DNA of 64,000 nucleotides from a virus. A program made the position numbers and the translations under genes. Shown piece after piece: positions 35,841 through 43,691 of this stretch. How positions within the stretch are numbered: the first letter of the stretch is position 1; each line of letters starts with the position of its first letter. A model generated the notes under the pieces. It did no database searches. It was not told where the DNA came from and saw only the letters and a program-made list of their open reading frames with translations. The stretch spans positions 186,614-250,613 of the IMG/VR virus record IMGVR_UViG_3300030085_002431; one strand, written 5' to 3'.

Positions 35841-36604
35841 CTAGAAAGTTTCTCCATGAAATGCTAGACGAGGCAAGAAGTAAAGACCAGCAAATCAAAG
35901 GTCAGCAGGCAATGCTCGACCAAAAGATTAAAGCAGAGTATGATTCTATAACTAAAGACATTCCTCGGAAAAAGAAAAAAGTAACTACAGGAACTGGTGC
36001 TTCACCATATCAGGTTTATAAAGCACCTCCTGCTGGTAACTATGTTCCTGCACCAAAGAGAGTTTCTGAAGACTATAAGAATCTTCCTAGAGATAGAATG
36101 GCAAAACAATATGACAGGAAGAAAGATAAGAACTATGATGAGTTCCATAAGCAAAATCCTATGGGCATAGGACCAAGGGTTTCCAGAGGAAAGAGTGACA
36201 CTCAGATTGACCAACATGGCAATAGTAAAGAAACTAAGGCAATTAGTGGACAATTAAAGAACAATCCTAGATTCTATGATTCTAGTCATGAACAATGGCA
36301 GAGAATGCAATCCAAGTTCAAGAGTAAAAAGAACTCTGATGCTACTGGTGAAGTAGCAAGAAGATTAAATCCTAAATCTTATGGTGAAGAATATAAAAAT
36401 TTTCCTTCCGATAAAGTAGAGAGAAAACTTAAAAAGGTTGTGGATTCTATTGAGAAGAATCCAAAAGACCTCGGTTTTAAAAATACTCTTAAGAAGAGGA
36501 GAATTGGCAATCTAAAAGCAGAACTTTCTACTGACGAAAGGGAAAGAGAATCTCAATCTAAGTTCATAAGTAAAATAAATAAAAGAAAAGAAAGCAGACA
36601 ATGA
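35837..36604 (+). CDS. Basic virion-type protein, 255 aa
   Basis: Lys-rich throughout, with FLHEMLDEARSK at the N-terminus, which is shared with the preceding protein. Overlaps are 4 nt on both sides. It may be a packaged or capsid-associated protein; no family was recognised. Confidence 0.6.
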   Translation: MTRKFLHEMLDEARSKDQQIKGQQAMLDQKIKAEYDSITKDIPRKKKKVTTGTGASPYQVYKAPPAGNYVPAPKRVSEDYKNLPRDRMAKQYDRKKDKNYDEFHKQNPMGIGPRVSRGKSDTQIDQHGNSKETKAISGQLKNNPRFYDSSHEQWQRMQSKFKSKKNSDATGEVARRLNPKSYGEEYKNFPSDKVERKLKKVVDSIEKNPKDLGFKNTLKKRRIGNLKAELSTDERERESQSKFISKINKRKESRQ

Positions 36605-36756
36605 AACCTACTCCAAGAGAAGCAAAAGTAATCCACGAGCACTACGAGAAGGTAGTTGAGCATCTCCTAGCAGAAGGATATGCAGAAGATAAAGAAGCAG
36701 CAGATAAGATTATCGAGGGAATGAGTGCTGCATGGTATAGTCTAATTGTAGACTGA
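36601..36756 (+). CDS. Hypothetical helical protein, 51 aa
   Basis: A charged helical protein (HEHYEKVVEHLLAEGYAEDKEAA) starting in the preceding stop. It ends immediately before the cassette D inverted repeat. Confidence 0.65.
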   Translation: MKPTPREAKVIHEHYEKVVEHLLAEGYAEDKEAADKIIEGMSAAWYSLIVD

Positions 36757-36824
36757 GGACGGTCTGGTAACTGTCCACAGACGTTGCCAGAGACCCCAAC
36801 CCATGCTATGATTACTAGGTAATC
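36757..36824 (+). promoter_or_regulatory. Cassette promoter D (inverted repeat, GTCCAC, TATGAT, dyad)
   Basis: An inverted repeat, GGACGGT/ACTGTCC (36757-36776), abuts GTCCAC at 36773. TGC TATGAT follows at 36807, 34 bp downstream. A perfect 15-bp dyad, GATTACTAGGTAATC, occupies 36810-36824. TTGCCA at the -35 position is also possible. Confidence 0.8.
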
Positions 36825-36840
36825 GAGAGAGGAACGACCA

Positions 36841-37071
36841 ATGCATTTCGTTGAGTTTACTCAATCTTCCGCAATCGCAAAGGTTGCGTTTGACCATGAT
36901 AATGGTGAAATTGGTGTTGCTTTTACTGCTGACCCCGACAAGTTTTACTTCTTTGAGTGTGACGATACGGATGGGTTTGTGACTAAACTTGAAGAGACAG
37001 TGAACAAAAACGAATCACTGGGACGGTTTATCTCCGAATTACGGAAAGACGGAACTCTAGTTTCCGTCTGA
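36841..37071 (+). CDS. KTSC-like small domain protein, 76 aa
   Basis: The order SSAIAKVAFD..NGEIGVAF, a FYFFEC strand, helix, and SLGRFISEL resembles the KTSC domain (PF13619), found in phage and bacterial proteins of unknown role. It starts 6 nt after GAGAGAGGAA. The fit is by pattern only. Confidence 0.5.
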   Translation: MHFVEFTQSSAIAKVAFDHDNGEIGVAFTADPDKFYFFECDDTDGFVTKLEETVNKNESLGRFISELRKDGTLVSV

Positions 37072-37078
37072 CCTAAAC

Positions 37079-37150
37079 GGGACTGTCGCATATTGGTTAA
37101 TGCTCACTGCTTATAACGGTGTAAACTGGGTTCAATTCCCAGCAGTCCTA
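37079..37150 (+). tRNA. tRNA-Ile (UAU)
   Basis: Acceptor GGGACTG/CAGTCCT has a G-U end pair. The D arm is GCAT..ATGC, the anticodon stem CACTG/CGGTG with loop CTTATAA, and the T loop TTCAATT. The anticodon reads AUA codons. Confidence 0.85.
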
Positions 37151-37330
37151 CTGAGGAACTTGAGACGTTCCCGACCAAAGGTGCCCAGCGGTTCGGATAT
37201 ACCGAAACCCTGTAGTTGGGAATCAGCCCCCTTTGGATATTTGCGGAGGACCTGCATCTTACTCCGTTACAAACTGTCAGTATGTTGGGTCTAGTGCCCC
37301 ATAGCAAGCATACGGATAAGTGTAATGTAT
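37151..37330 (+). other. Unexplained GC-richer spacer with hairpins between two tRNAs
   Basis: The 180 nt between two tRNA genes contain three stems: GGAAC/GTTCC near 37154, GGTTCGG/CCGAAACC near 37191, and GTATG-TTGGG/CCCCA-CATAC around 37280-37315. No protein-coding gene is convincing. It may be a small structured RNA or a decayed tRNA. Confidence 0.35.
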
Positions 37331-37414
37331 GGGAGTGTGGCGGAATCGGTAGACGCACCAGACTTAAAATCTGTTGGGAGTAATCCCGTGGGGGTTCAAG
37401 TCCCCCCACTCCTA
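37331..37414 (+). tRNA. tRNA-Leu (UAA)
   Basis: A class II tRNA with acceptor GGGAGTG/CACTCCT, anticodon loop CTTAAAA, a long variable arm (TTGGGAGTAATCCC) and T loop TTCAAGT. Confidence 0.9.
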
Positions 37415-37429
37415 CTATTTCATTTTATT

Positions 37430-38011
37430 ATGATTACAACTGAACAATTCAAAGAAATCTGCGAGACTCAAGTTGATTGGAATAAAGTCTTTGGCACTTT
37501 CCGAGATGTTTCTGAAGACCCTGGACTGAAGAGTAACTCTGATAACTTCTTCCGTTCAAAAGCATTTGAACTTGCTGTTTGTTGCTGTTCCCCATTCAAA
37601 TATGTGGATGAGGATGGTGTAGACTTTCACATGGAATATAATGGTGAAACTATTCGCATCGAACAGAAGGCACTGAAGGGTTTCTTTTATGGGAATGGTA
37701 AGTGTAAACAAGTTAAGATGAAAAACTATCGGGGTGATGTCAGTGAGGCAACATTCAACCGATACAAAACAGAAAACAAATTTGACTTCGTGATGATTGT
37801 TGATTACAAGAATCATAAAGTTGCCATCGCATCAAGAGAGACAGCACAGAAGTGTTATGTCAGTAAAGGTGATGGAGTGTTCTCCATGTTCACACCAAGT
37901 GATATGACTATTTTGAATCTAGACTTAGATTACTTTTCTTTTCCATCTTCTCAAATTCGTCTATCTGATGTGATAAATGATACTATAGTTAATTGGATTA
38001 GAGAAAGATGA
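37430..38011 (+). CDS. PD-(D/E)XK nuclease-like protein, 193 aa
   Basis: The ATG at 37430 is just after tRNA-Leu; an upstream in-frame start inside the tRNA is rejected. SKAFELAV, then DEDGVDFHMEYNGETIRIEQKAL gives the E...D...E-x-K pattern of restriction-type nucleases, followed by FDFVMIVDYKNHKVAIASRE. A 53-aa protein and an adenine methylase follow with 4-nt overlaps, so a restriction-modification-like operon is inferred. The nuclease target is unknown. Confidence 0.6.
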   Translation: MITTEQFKEICETQVDWNKVFGTFRDVSEDPGLKSNSDNFFRSKAFELAVCCCSPFKYVDEDGVDFHMEYNGETIRIEQKALKGFFYGNGKCKQVKMKNYRGDVSEATFNRYKTENKFDFVMIVDYKNHKVAIASRETAQKCYVSKGDGVFSMFTPSDMTILNLDLDYFSFPSSQIRLSDVINDTIVNWIRER

Positions 38012-38169
38012 TTAACCTATTCAAACTAAGCATTGCTAGAGGACGTTGGGGTGCTCTGAGCAGAGTAGATAAAGAATTGGTAAGAAATGCTTCCTTTGGC
38101 AAATTGATGGGAGCATGTTATATTAGAAGTAGTAGATTATCTTCCTGGAGTTGTAATACCTTAGAATGA
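38008..38169 (+). CDS. Small basic protein, 53 aa, between nuclease and methylase
   Basis: It has ATGA-type 4-nt overlaps on both sides, so it is translationally coupled to the nuclease and the methylase. It is Arg/Ser-rich (SIARGRWGALSRVDKELVR). A small regulator or nuclease subunit is possible; no family was recognised. Confidence 0.55.
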   Translation: MINLFKLSIARGRWGALSRVDKELVRNASFGKLMGACYIRSSRLSSWSCNTLE

Positions 38170-39008
38170 AACAATTTCCACTTAAAACATGTCTGCGGTA
38201 TCCAGGTGGCAAGAGTAAAGCACTGAAAACTCTTGCTCCCTGGTTTCCTAGTGACTTCAAAGAGTTTCGTGAACCATTTCTAGGTGGGGGTAGTATCTCC
38301 CTGCTCATCAGTCAGAACTATACGAGTTGCCCTATCTGGGTGAATGACAAGTATTTTTATTTGTATAATTTCTGGGTTCAACTTCGGGATAATGGTCTTG
38401 TATTAACAGAGAAACTGAGAAACATCAAACAAGAAGCTCTTGGTGATGATGAAGCACATAAAGAACTGTTCAAAAGGTATCAGAGTGACATTGAAACTCT
38501 GGAACCCATTGAGCAGGCAGTTGCTTTCTTCGTGATGAATAAGTGTTCTTATTCTGGTTTGACTGAGAACTCCACTTTCTCTGTTCAGGCATCACGTTCT
38601 AACTTCTCTCTTGTTGGTATTGATAAACTGCCAAAGTATTCTTATATTATTAGAAACTGGAAGATTACTAACATTGACTATGCTGAAGTAATGAATGCTC
38701 CAGGTGAAGATGCTTTTGTATTCCTCGACCCTCCTTACGACATTAAAGACTTTCTTTATGGTACTGGTCGTAAACTTCATAGTTCTTTCAGTCATGAAAG
38801 GTTTGCTGATGATGTGGACTCGTGCCCGCATCGGTTCATGATTACATATAACGTGAATGACTGGTTGTTGAACCGTTACAAGGAGTATAATCTCAATGAA
38901 TGGAAACTCCGTTATTCAATGGTACACAGGGGTCAGAAGGGCACACAGGACAATGTGAAGACTGAATTGCTGGTTACTAACTATGACCTGCCTGAGGTTG
39001 AAGTATAA
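38166..39008 (+). CDS. DNA adenine methylase (D12 class), 280 aa
   Basis: SAM-binding motif FREPFLGGGS is near residues 33-42 and catalytic DPPY at about 188-191. The N-terminal LRYPGGKSK is typical of Dam-like enzymes. It is divergent from the classic Dam at 53741. The likely target is GATC or a related site, methylated on the adenine. It follows the nuclease and small gene in one operon. Confidence 0.82.
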   Translation: MKQFPLKTCLRYPGGKSKALKTLAPWFPSDFKEFREPFLGGGSISLLISQNYTSCPIWVNDKYFYLYNFWVQLRDNGLVLTEKLRNIKQEALGDDEAHKELFKRYQSDIETLEPIEQAVAFFVMNKCSYSGLTENSTFSVQASRSNFSLVGIDKLPKYSYIIRNWKITNIDYAEVMNAPGEDAFVFLDPPYDIKDFLYGTGRKLHSSFSHERFADDVDSCPHRFMITYNVNDWLLNRYKEYNLNEWKLRYSMVHRGQKGTQDNVKTELLVTNYDLPEVEV

Positions 39009-39011
39009 ATA
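39004..39011 (+). promoter_or_regulatory. Late promoter TATAAATA
   Basis: Perfect T4-type late core, overlapping the methylase stop and 24 nt before ATG 39035. Confidence 0.65.
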
Positions 39012-39034
39012 TACTTACGACCTGCTGAACGATA

Positions 39035-39769
39035 ATGAACCTCAACGACATTAACAATTTAACTAATAATATTCTTTCTGAGTCAACACACCAGAAAGAT
39101 GATTTCTTGAATCGTTGGCCTTACACTTCACCATATTTGGAAGAGAAGAAGAGTTACAAGTACAAGAATTGTGGATGTGGTAAGAACCCATGTGAAACTT
39201 ATGGTGATAAAGCAGAACCAGTATCTGAAGGTGCAACCCATAAAGGTCTCGAAAAGGTAGCAAGCAAGTTAGAGGGTGCAAGTAAAGCACATGCAAAACA
39301 AGCAGCAAAGATTAGAGACCATGTTGAAGACATGAAGGAAGAGAATCTTGCTGAAATTGCACCTGCTCTTGCTGGTGTTCTAAAAATGGGAGCAAAAGCA
39401 GCAGGAAAAGCAGCACTAAGAAAAGGTGCGATGAAGGTAGCAAACAAAGTTACTCAGAATCCTTCTGATGATGAGGAGATGAGTGAAGAACTCAATCCTA
39501 AACTCAAAGCAATTGATGCTAAGAATAAGGCAAGAGTTGAAGCAGAAGGTCGTGCCGCAGCAGCAGAAAGACAAAAGAGACGTGAATCTGCCGATGCTTA
39601 CAGAAAACATAAGAATGAAGTAATGGCAAAAGGTGGAAGACCTGTTGATGCACTTGATTCTTGGATGAGAAAGAAATTAGGTATGGAACATGTTGAGACT
39701 GTATCTAAACTCATCGAATCCAATCAATTCTCTGAAGAAGAACTACTTAAAATTATTGAATCAATGTGA
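39035..39769 (+). CDS. Late virion-type protein, 244 aa
   Basis: An Ala/Lys/Glu-rich helical protein. A small Cys cluster near 45-55 (NCGCGKNPCE) may bind metal. KVASKLEGASKAHAKQAAKI and AAAERQKRRESADAY are long helices. The TATAAATA promoter suggests a late structural role. No family was recognised. Confidence 0.6.
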   Translation: MNLNDINNLTNNILSESTHQKDDFLNRWPYTSPYLEEKKSYKYKNCGCGKNPCETYGDKAEPVSEGATHKGLEKVASKLEGASKAHAKQAAKIRDHVEDMKEENLAEIAPALAGVLKMGAKAAGKAALRKGAMKVANKVTQNPSDDEEMSEELNPKLKAIDAKNKARVEAEGRAAAAERQKRRESADAYRKHKNEVMAKGGRPVDALDSWMRKKLGMEHVETVSKLIESNQFSEEELLKIIESM

Positions 39770-39784
39770 ACTAATATCATTATT

Positions 39785-40363
39785 ATGAATTTTGAAATAA
39801 TAAATGAAGACCTTTATTCGGTCACAGATTGTTTATCTTCGACCGATTTTTCATTGATTGATGATGAATTCAATTGTAGATATAATAATTGGTTATTTAC
39901 CAAAAAAGAAACTGATAGACCAGATTGGTATCCTTTAAGGGGATTTTTAGAAAAGAATGATACTGAGGATTGGAATCTAGGATATAATTTTCAATTAATT
40001 AGAGTAGGAACAACAATAAAATTACATTGTGAGCATTTGTTGAAAAAAAAGTTGCTCTTTAAAAGAGTGCATACAAACATACAATTTTTTGGACAAGAAT
40101 CTACATTTCATCAAGACACTGAAGAAAGAGAAAGTGGTAAAGATTGGTCTTTTTTAATTTTTGTTGATACTCATTGGAATACTGAACATGGTGGTGATTT
40201 TATTTGTATGTTAGAAAATGGTAAGTACAAAAATATTCCATTTATTCCTAATAACGGTGCTTTATTTAATTCTGTATTGGAACATAGAGGTGCTGCACCA
40301 AATGCACTTTGTTTACACAAACCAAGAAAAACTGTACAATTCTTATTTAATGAAATAGATTAA
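39785..40363 (+). CDS. 2OG-Fe(II) oxygenase, 192 aa
   Basis: TFHQDTEE provides the H-x-D, LEHRGAAPN the distal His, and KPRKTVQFLF the Arg. FVDTHWNTEHGGDFIC is a core strand pattern also seen in the oxygenase at 47869 (FTEKHWDTQWGGEFVC), so these two are close paralogues. The next oxygenase gene follows after 7 nt. Confidence 0.78.
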   Translation: MNFEIINEDLYSVTDCLSSTDFSLIDDEFNCRYNNWLFTKKETDRPDWYPLRGFLEKNDTEDWNLGYNFQLIRVGTTIKLHCEHLLKKKLLFKRVHTNIQFFGQESTFHQDTEERESGKDWSFLIFVDTHWNTEHGGDFICMLENGKYKNIPFIPNNGALFNSVLEHRGAAPNALCLHKPRKTVQFLFNEID

Positions 40364-40370
40364 TTTTGTT

Positions 40371-40967
40371 ATGGATTTTATTTTAGAAACTTACATTAAA
40401 GATATTTCTATCTGTGACCGTTTAGTTGACTTTTTCAATAATTCAGAGTATTCTAGATTAAGAAAGAGACCAGGGACTACAAGTGGTGGAATTACTCCTA
40501 CACAAAAAGAGTCTACGGATCTTTCAATTTTTCCTCAAGAATTTAGTGAACCAGAATTAAGTCCAATTGGTGATTACATCCCACAATTATTTGGTTGTGT
40601 AGATGAATATGTTGCAAAATATGCATGGTGTAACGCATCTACAGCTCAATTTGGAATCCTAGAAAGAATTAATATTCAGTTCTACAAACCTGGAGAGGCA
40701 TTTCATGGATGGCATTTTGAACGTGGTAGTTCTGATTTCCCTGCTTGCGGAAGACATCTAGTTTGGATGACATATTTGAACGATGTTGATGATGGTGGTG
40801 GTACAGAATTCTTTTATCAAGAAAAAGTAACCACTGCAAGAAAAGGAAAAACTGTTATTTGGCCAGCAGATTGGACACATACACATAAAGGTGAAGTTTC
40901 CAACACTGAGCACAAATATATAATTACTGGTTGGTTAAATTACGACCTTACTTCTATAAAGATGTAA
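40371..40967 (+). CDS. 2OG-Fe(II) oxygenase, 198 aa
   Basis: FHGWHFERG provides an H-x-E rather than H-x-D pair, WTHTHKGEV the distal His, and YIITGWLNY the final strand. DDGGGTEFFYQ is a typical hydroxylase strand-turn. H-x-E is rare but known in the superfamily. It is the second of two adjacent oxygenase genes, followed by tRNA-Ser. Confidence 0.75.
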   Translation: MDFILETYIKDISICDRLVDFFNNSEYSRLRKRPGTTSGGITPTQKESTDLSIFPQEFSEPELSPIGDYIPQLFGCVDEYVAKYAWCNASTAQFGILERINIQFYKPGEAFHGWHFERGSSDFPACGRHLVWMTYLNDVDDGGGTEFFYQEKVTTARKGKTVIWPADWTHTHKGEVSNTEHKYIITGWLNYDLTSIKM

Positions 40968-40975
40968 TAAGTATT

Positions 40976-41060
40976 GGAGAGGTGGTCGAGTGGTTTATGG
41001 CACTGGTCTTGAAAACCAGCGATGTGCAAGCATCCGTGGGTTCAAATCCCACCCTCTCCG
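40976..41060 (+). tRNA. tRNA-Ser (UGA)
   Basis: A class II tRNA with acceptor GGAGAGG/CCTCTCC, anticodon loop CTTGAAA and a long variable arm (GATGTGCAAGCATC). T loop TTCAAAT. Confidence 0.92.
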
Positions 41061-41089
41061 TTGACAGCACTAGCATTTTATGTTATACT
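41061..41089 (+). promoter_or_regulatory. Strong classical promoter TTGACA-17-TATACT
   Basis: A perfect -35 immediately follows tRNA-Ser and lies 17 bp before TATACT at 41084. It heads the next tRNA-containing transcript. Confidence 0.85.
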
Positions 41090-41130
41090 GTCTAGGTCAA
41101 GCAAATTACTTGACTGCGGTATTCCCCTTT

Positions 41131-41165
41131 GATGGATTCAGGAATAGCGGCGATAGGAATCCATC
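41131..41165 (+). repeat. 9-bp inverted repeat upstream of tRNA-Val
   Basis: GATGGATTC/GAATCCATC with a 17-nt loop is present in the leader between the promoter and tRNA-Val. It is probably a transcript hairpin that guides tRNA 5' processing (inference). Confidence 0.6.
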
Positions 41166-41169
41166 ATAT

Positions 41170-41244
41170 GCTTGAATAGCTCAGAGGTAGAGCATCTCCT
41201 TTACACGGAGGCGGTCGGGGGTTCGATCCCCTCTTCAAGCACCA
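41170..41244 (+). tRNA. tRNA-Val (UAC), CCA encoded
   Basis: Acceptor GCTTGAA/TTCAAGC, anticodon loop TTTACAC and T loop TTCGATC. The discriminator A is followed by an encoded CCA (41242-41244), which directly abuts the next tRNA. Confidence 0.9.
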
Positions 41245-41318
41245 CGGGACTTAGTTCAGTTTGGTAGAACGCTGCTTTTGGGAAGCAGAGGTCACAGGTT
41301 CAAATCCTGTAGTCCCGA
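41245..41318 (+). tRNA. tRNA-Pro (UGG)
   Basis: Acceptor CGGGACT/AGTCCCG, anticodon loop TTTGGGA and T loop TTCAAAT. There is no spacer to tRNA-Val. A TTCC-type hairpin (41319-41332) follows. Confidence 0.9.
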
Positions 41319-41350
41319 TTCCCTTCGGGGAACCTATCATATTCTTTATC

Positions 41351-41521
41351 ATGAAAATCAACTTATGGTATTCTAAGAGTATGTCGCAATGGCGGTGGAC
41401 TCTTACAGAAGAGTTTAAGAATGGAGTTACTAAACTGGAACAGCATTCTGGTCAACACCCATTTCTTAGAGATGCTATGAATGATGTCGCTAACACAGTA
41501 GAATATCTTTTGGATAAATGA
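41351..41521 (+). CDS. Hypothetical protein, 56 aa
   Basis: The ATG at 41351 follows the tRNA-Pro hairpin; an upstream in-frame start within the tRNA is rejected. It contains WRWTLTEEFKNGV. It overlaps the next gene by 4 nt. Confidence 0.6.
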   Translation: MKINLWYSKSMSQWRWTLTEEFKNGVTKLEQHSGQHPFLRDAMNDVANTVEYLLDK

Positions 41522-42225
41522 ACGTTATTAGTTTTCCTTCACCTTTTATTGCACAGTCTTCCATTGATGAAAAACTCCATTTGGAGTTGAAGTGTATGTA
41601 CACTGAGATGGTACAAAAAGACCTGAGTCCGAATAAACAAAATTTTGCTGATGGTGACTTTAAAAGATTTAGTTCTAAAGCAAATAATTACGAATCAGAA
41701 GTCTGGGGTGCTGGTGAATTAGAAGACTATAACGGTCGATTAGCAAAGCAACTTCAAAAAGCTTTCAATAAGGTAATTGAACATCAACAATTTCCTCAGA
41801 TATGTGTAGCTAGTAAAATTGATAAAGTATGGTGGGAGTTTTATGAACCCTATGGGTGTCGTCCAGTAGTTAATTATCCATGTTCTGATTTTACAGGAAT
41901 TTATGTAGTTGATTGTCAACAACATGATGTGATTAACTTCACTAGTCCTTTGATTTCTGTGACTTCAGGAAAGACACATTCTCCAGAAATAAAAGATGGA
42001 GATGTTCTTATTGCTCCTAGTGAACTTTTGATATCATCAAAGACATTTACTAAAAAATCTCTACTGTTCTATTTCACCATTGATTGCCAGTGGCAAGACT
42101 ATGATGTTAAAACAAAAGAAGAACTATTTGGTCTTGAACAACAAAGTTCTGCTTTCAAACAAAAGTCTAGAAAAAGACTTTCTGGTTCAGTTGATGACCG
42201 TGTTAGACTGGGTGGGTATTTTTAG
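41518..42225 (+). CDS. Degenerate oxygenase-like protein, 235 aa
   Basis: Its core WWEFYEPYGCRPVVNYPCSDFTGIYVV lines up by eye with the catalytic strand of the PF13759-like oxygenase at 19393 (HSHPGALLSGVLWV), but the metal His are replaced by NYPC. The later VLIAPSELLISSKTFTKKSLLFYFTI aligns with its FPSNMPHRV region, again without His. It looks like a fold relative without catalytic residues. The C-terminal 40 residues are Gln/Lys/Arg-rich. Confidence 0.5.
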   Translation: MNVISFPSPFIAQSSIDEKLHLELKCMYTEMVQKDLSPNKQNFADGDFKRFSSKANNYESEVWGAGELEDYNGRLAKQLQKAFNKVIEHQQFPQICVASKIDKVWWEFYEPYGCRPVVNYPCSDFTGIYVVDCQQHDVINFTSPLISVTSGKTHSPEIKDGDVLIAPSELLISSKTFTKKSLLFYFTIDCQWQDYDVKTKEELFGLEQQSSAFKQKSRKRLSGSVDDRVRLGGYF

Positions 42226-42237
42226 GGTATGTACTAA

Positions 42238-42309
42238 TCCTCTTTAGCTCAGCGGTAGAGCGAACGACTGTTAATCGTTTGGTCCCTGGTTCGATCCCAG
42301 GAAGGGGAG
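42238..42309 (+). tRNA. tRNA-Asn (GUU)
   Basis: Acceptor TCCTCTT/AAGGGGA, anticodon loop CTGTTAA and T loop TTCGATC. It is the only tRNA here with G at position 34. Confidence 0.9.
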
Positions 42310-42311
42310 TC

Positions 42312-42395
42312 TGTCGATGTGGCGGAATTGGTATACGCGCTGGGTTTAGGTTCCAGTGGAGCAATCCATGAAGGTTCAAGTCCTTTCATCGACAC
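42312..42395 (+). tRNA. tRNA-Leu (UAG)
   Basis: Acceptor TGTCGAT/ATCGACA, anticodon loop TTTAGGT, a class II variable arm (TGGAGCAATCCA) and T loop TTCAAGT. Two nt separate it from tRNA-Asn. Confidence 0.88.
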
Positions 42396-42404
42396 TTCTT
42401 CATT

Positions 42405-42596
42405 ATGAAATTCTCTGAATATACATTTGGGGGTCGTCCTATTACTCCCATAAATCTTCTTCTTCTCATTAGTGAAATGGAAGGTACTTACCAACATCTC
42501 AAATATATGGGATTTGAGGAAGATATGAATATTATTGATGAAATGAAGAAAAAGTACTATAAAATGTACTTCAAACTTAATAAAAAAGAAAAATGA
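42405..42596 (+). CDS. Hypothetical protein, 63 aa
   Basis: A helical protein with a strongly basic end (MKKKYYKMYFKLNKKEK), starting 9 nt after tRNA-Leu. It overlaps the oxygenase gene by 4 nt. Confidence 0.6.
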   Translation: MKFSEYTFGGRPITPINLLLLISEMEGTYQHLKYMGFEEDMNIIDEMKKKYYKMYFKLNKKEK

Positions 42597-43144
42597 TTAA
42601 TAGGTGTTTTCCCAAAGATTTTTATATTAAGTTTGAAATTCCAAACTATGATGAACTTCTAGAATTTTGTGAAAAGAAAACTGAAGTAAACAATGAAAAG
42701 TTTACTTGGGGTGCTGATTGCAACCTGGATAGAGTTCCACTTAATGCTGAAGAGACTTCTTCTATTATTGGACCGTCTGTTCAACAATTTGCTAAAATTC
42801 TAGGAAAAGACTTTGGATGTTATTCATCAGACCCTTGGATAAATCACTATACAAGAGGTTCTTATCAAGAGGTTCATTCTCATTCAGAAAATGATTTTGC
42901 TTCAGTATTTCTGTTGAATGATGGAGAAGAGTTTTCTCAGTTTTACTTCTATAATGAAGTGTCAATGGCAGAATCTAGATGGAGTCATGCTGTTCCTGAG
43001 ATTGCTAATAGCCAAATATATCCTATCTTAACAGAAGGTGAAGTAATTTTCTTTCCTGGTTGGTTACAACATGGTGTTACACCACATAAAAGTGATATTG
43101 TAAGAAAAACTCTTGCATGTAATTATAATTTTGCATTTAACTAG
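42593..43144 (+). CDS. 2OG-Fe(II) oxygenase (TIGR02466-like), 183 aa
   Basis: YTRGSYQEVHSHSENDFASVFLLN has the HSHS metal-binding start, FFPGWLQHGVTPHKSD the distal His, and RKTLACNYNF the Arg and last strand. It is complete and of family length. Its stop abuts the 5' end of tRNA-Ala with no spacer. Confidence 0.75.
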   Translation: MINRCFPKDFYIKFEIPNYDELLEFCEKKTEVNNEKFTWGADCNLDRVPLNAEETSSIIGPSVQQFAKILGKDFGCYSSDPWINHYTRGSYQEVHSHSENDFASVFLLNDGEEFSQFYFYNEVSMAESRWSHAVPEIANSQIYPILTEGEVIFFPGWLQHGVTPHKSDIVRKTLACNYNFAFN

Positions 43145-43217
43145 GGGGGTTTAGCTCAGTTGGTAGAGCACCTGCTTTGCAAGCAGGAAGTCAGGGGTTC
43201 GAGTCCCCTAACCTCCA
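43145..43217 (+). tRNA. tRNA-Ala (UGC)
   Basis: Acceptor GGGGGTT/AACCTCC, anticodon loop TTTGCAA and T loop TTCGAGT. Discriminator A; no CCA encoded. Confidence 0.92.
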
Positions 43218-43233
43218 TGTAAAGAACAGAACT

Positions 43234-43689
43234 ATGAAAATAGAAGTAGAAGGTTCTCCTGTTCTCAGAAAGAAATCAAAAAGAGTTTCAAATATAAACA
43301 ACGATATCCGAAAGTTTTGTGCTGAGATGGCACAGACAATGAGAGATGCAAAGGGTATTGGAATTTCAGCACCCCAGGTGGGGGTATCTAAACGCATCAT
43401 AATTGTTAATGATGGAGGAAATGATTGGGTATTGATTAACCCAGAAATTATTTGGGATGATGGTAAAAGAGTTTCTTTTAATGAGGGTTGTTTAAGTGTT
43501 CCTGGTGAATATGCAGATATTCTCAGACCAGACAGGATTAGGGTGAAATATAGAGAACTATCTGGGAGACCTCAGACTGTAGACTTAGACGGTTTATTGT
43601 CAAGGATAGTGCAACATGAAATTGACCACTTAAATGGCATTCTTTTCACAGATTACTTGACTGATAGAGGAAGTGCGATTACTATATAA
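43234..43689 (+). CDS. def: Peptide deformylase, 151 aa
   Basis: All three motifs are present: GIGISAPQVG (about 40-49), EGCLSVPG (about 84-91) and HEIDH (about 128-132), which together hold the catalytic metal with Cys and two His. Phage deformylases remove the formyl group from new proteins and are thought to act preferentially on photosystem proteins such as D1. It is short because it lacks the C-terminal helix of host enzymes. It sits between tRNA-Ala and the tmRNA. An upstream in-frame start inside the tRNA is rejected. Confidence 0.93.
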   Translation: MKIEVEGSPVLRKKSKRVSNINNDIRKFCAEMAQTMRDAKGIGISAPQVGVSKRIIIVNDGGNDWVLINPEIIWDDGKRVSFNEGCLSVPGEYADILRPDRIRVKYRELSGRPQTVDLDGLLSRIVQHEIDHLNGILFTDYLTDRGSAITI

Positions 43690-43691
43690 AG

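Noticed and set aside
36576-36583. AATAAATA inside the end of the 35837 gene as a late promoter
   Set aside because: It lies in Lys/Asn/Ile codons of AT-rich coding DNA, does not match the TATAAATA core, and the next gene is already overlapped; chance is the simplest explanation.
37100-37294. Plus-strand frame of 64 aa between two tRNAs
   Set aside because: It begins inside tRNA-Ile and encodes an odd mixture of residues with no ribosome site; the DNA is better explained as tRNA plus spacer RNA.
43177-43233. Upstream start for peptide deformylase
   Set aside because: The in-frame start at 43177 lies inside tRNA-Ala. ATG 43234 gives the normal phage deformylase N-terminus.
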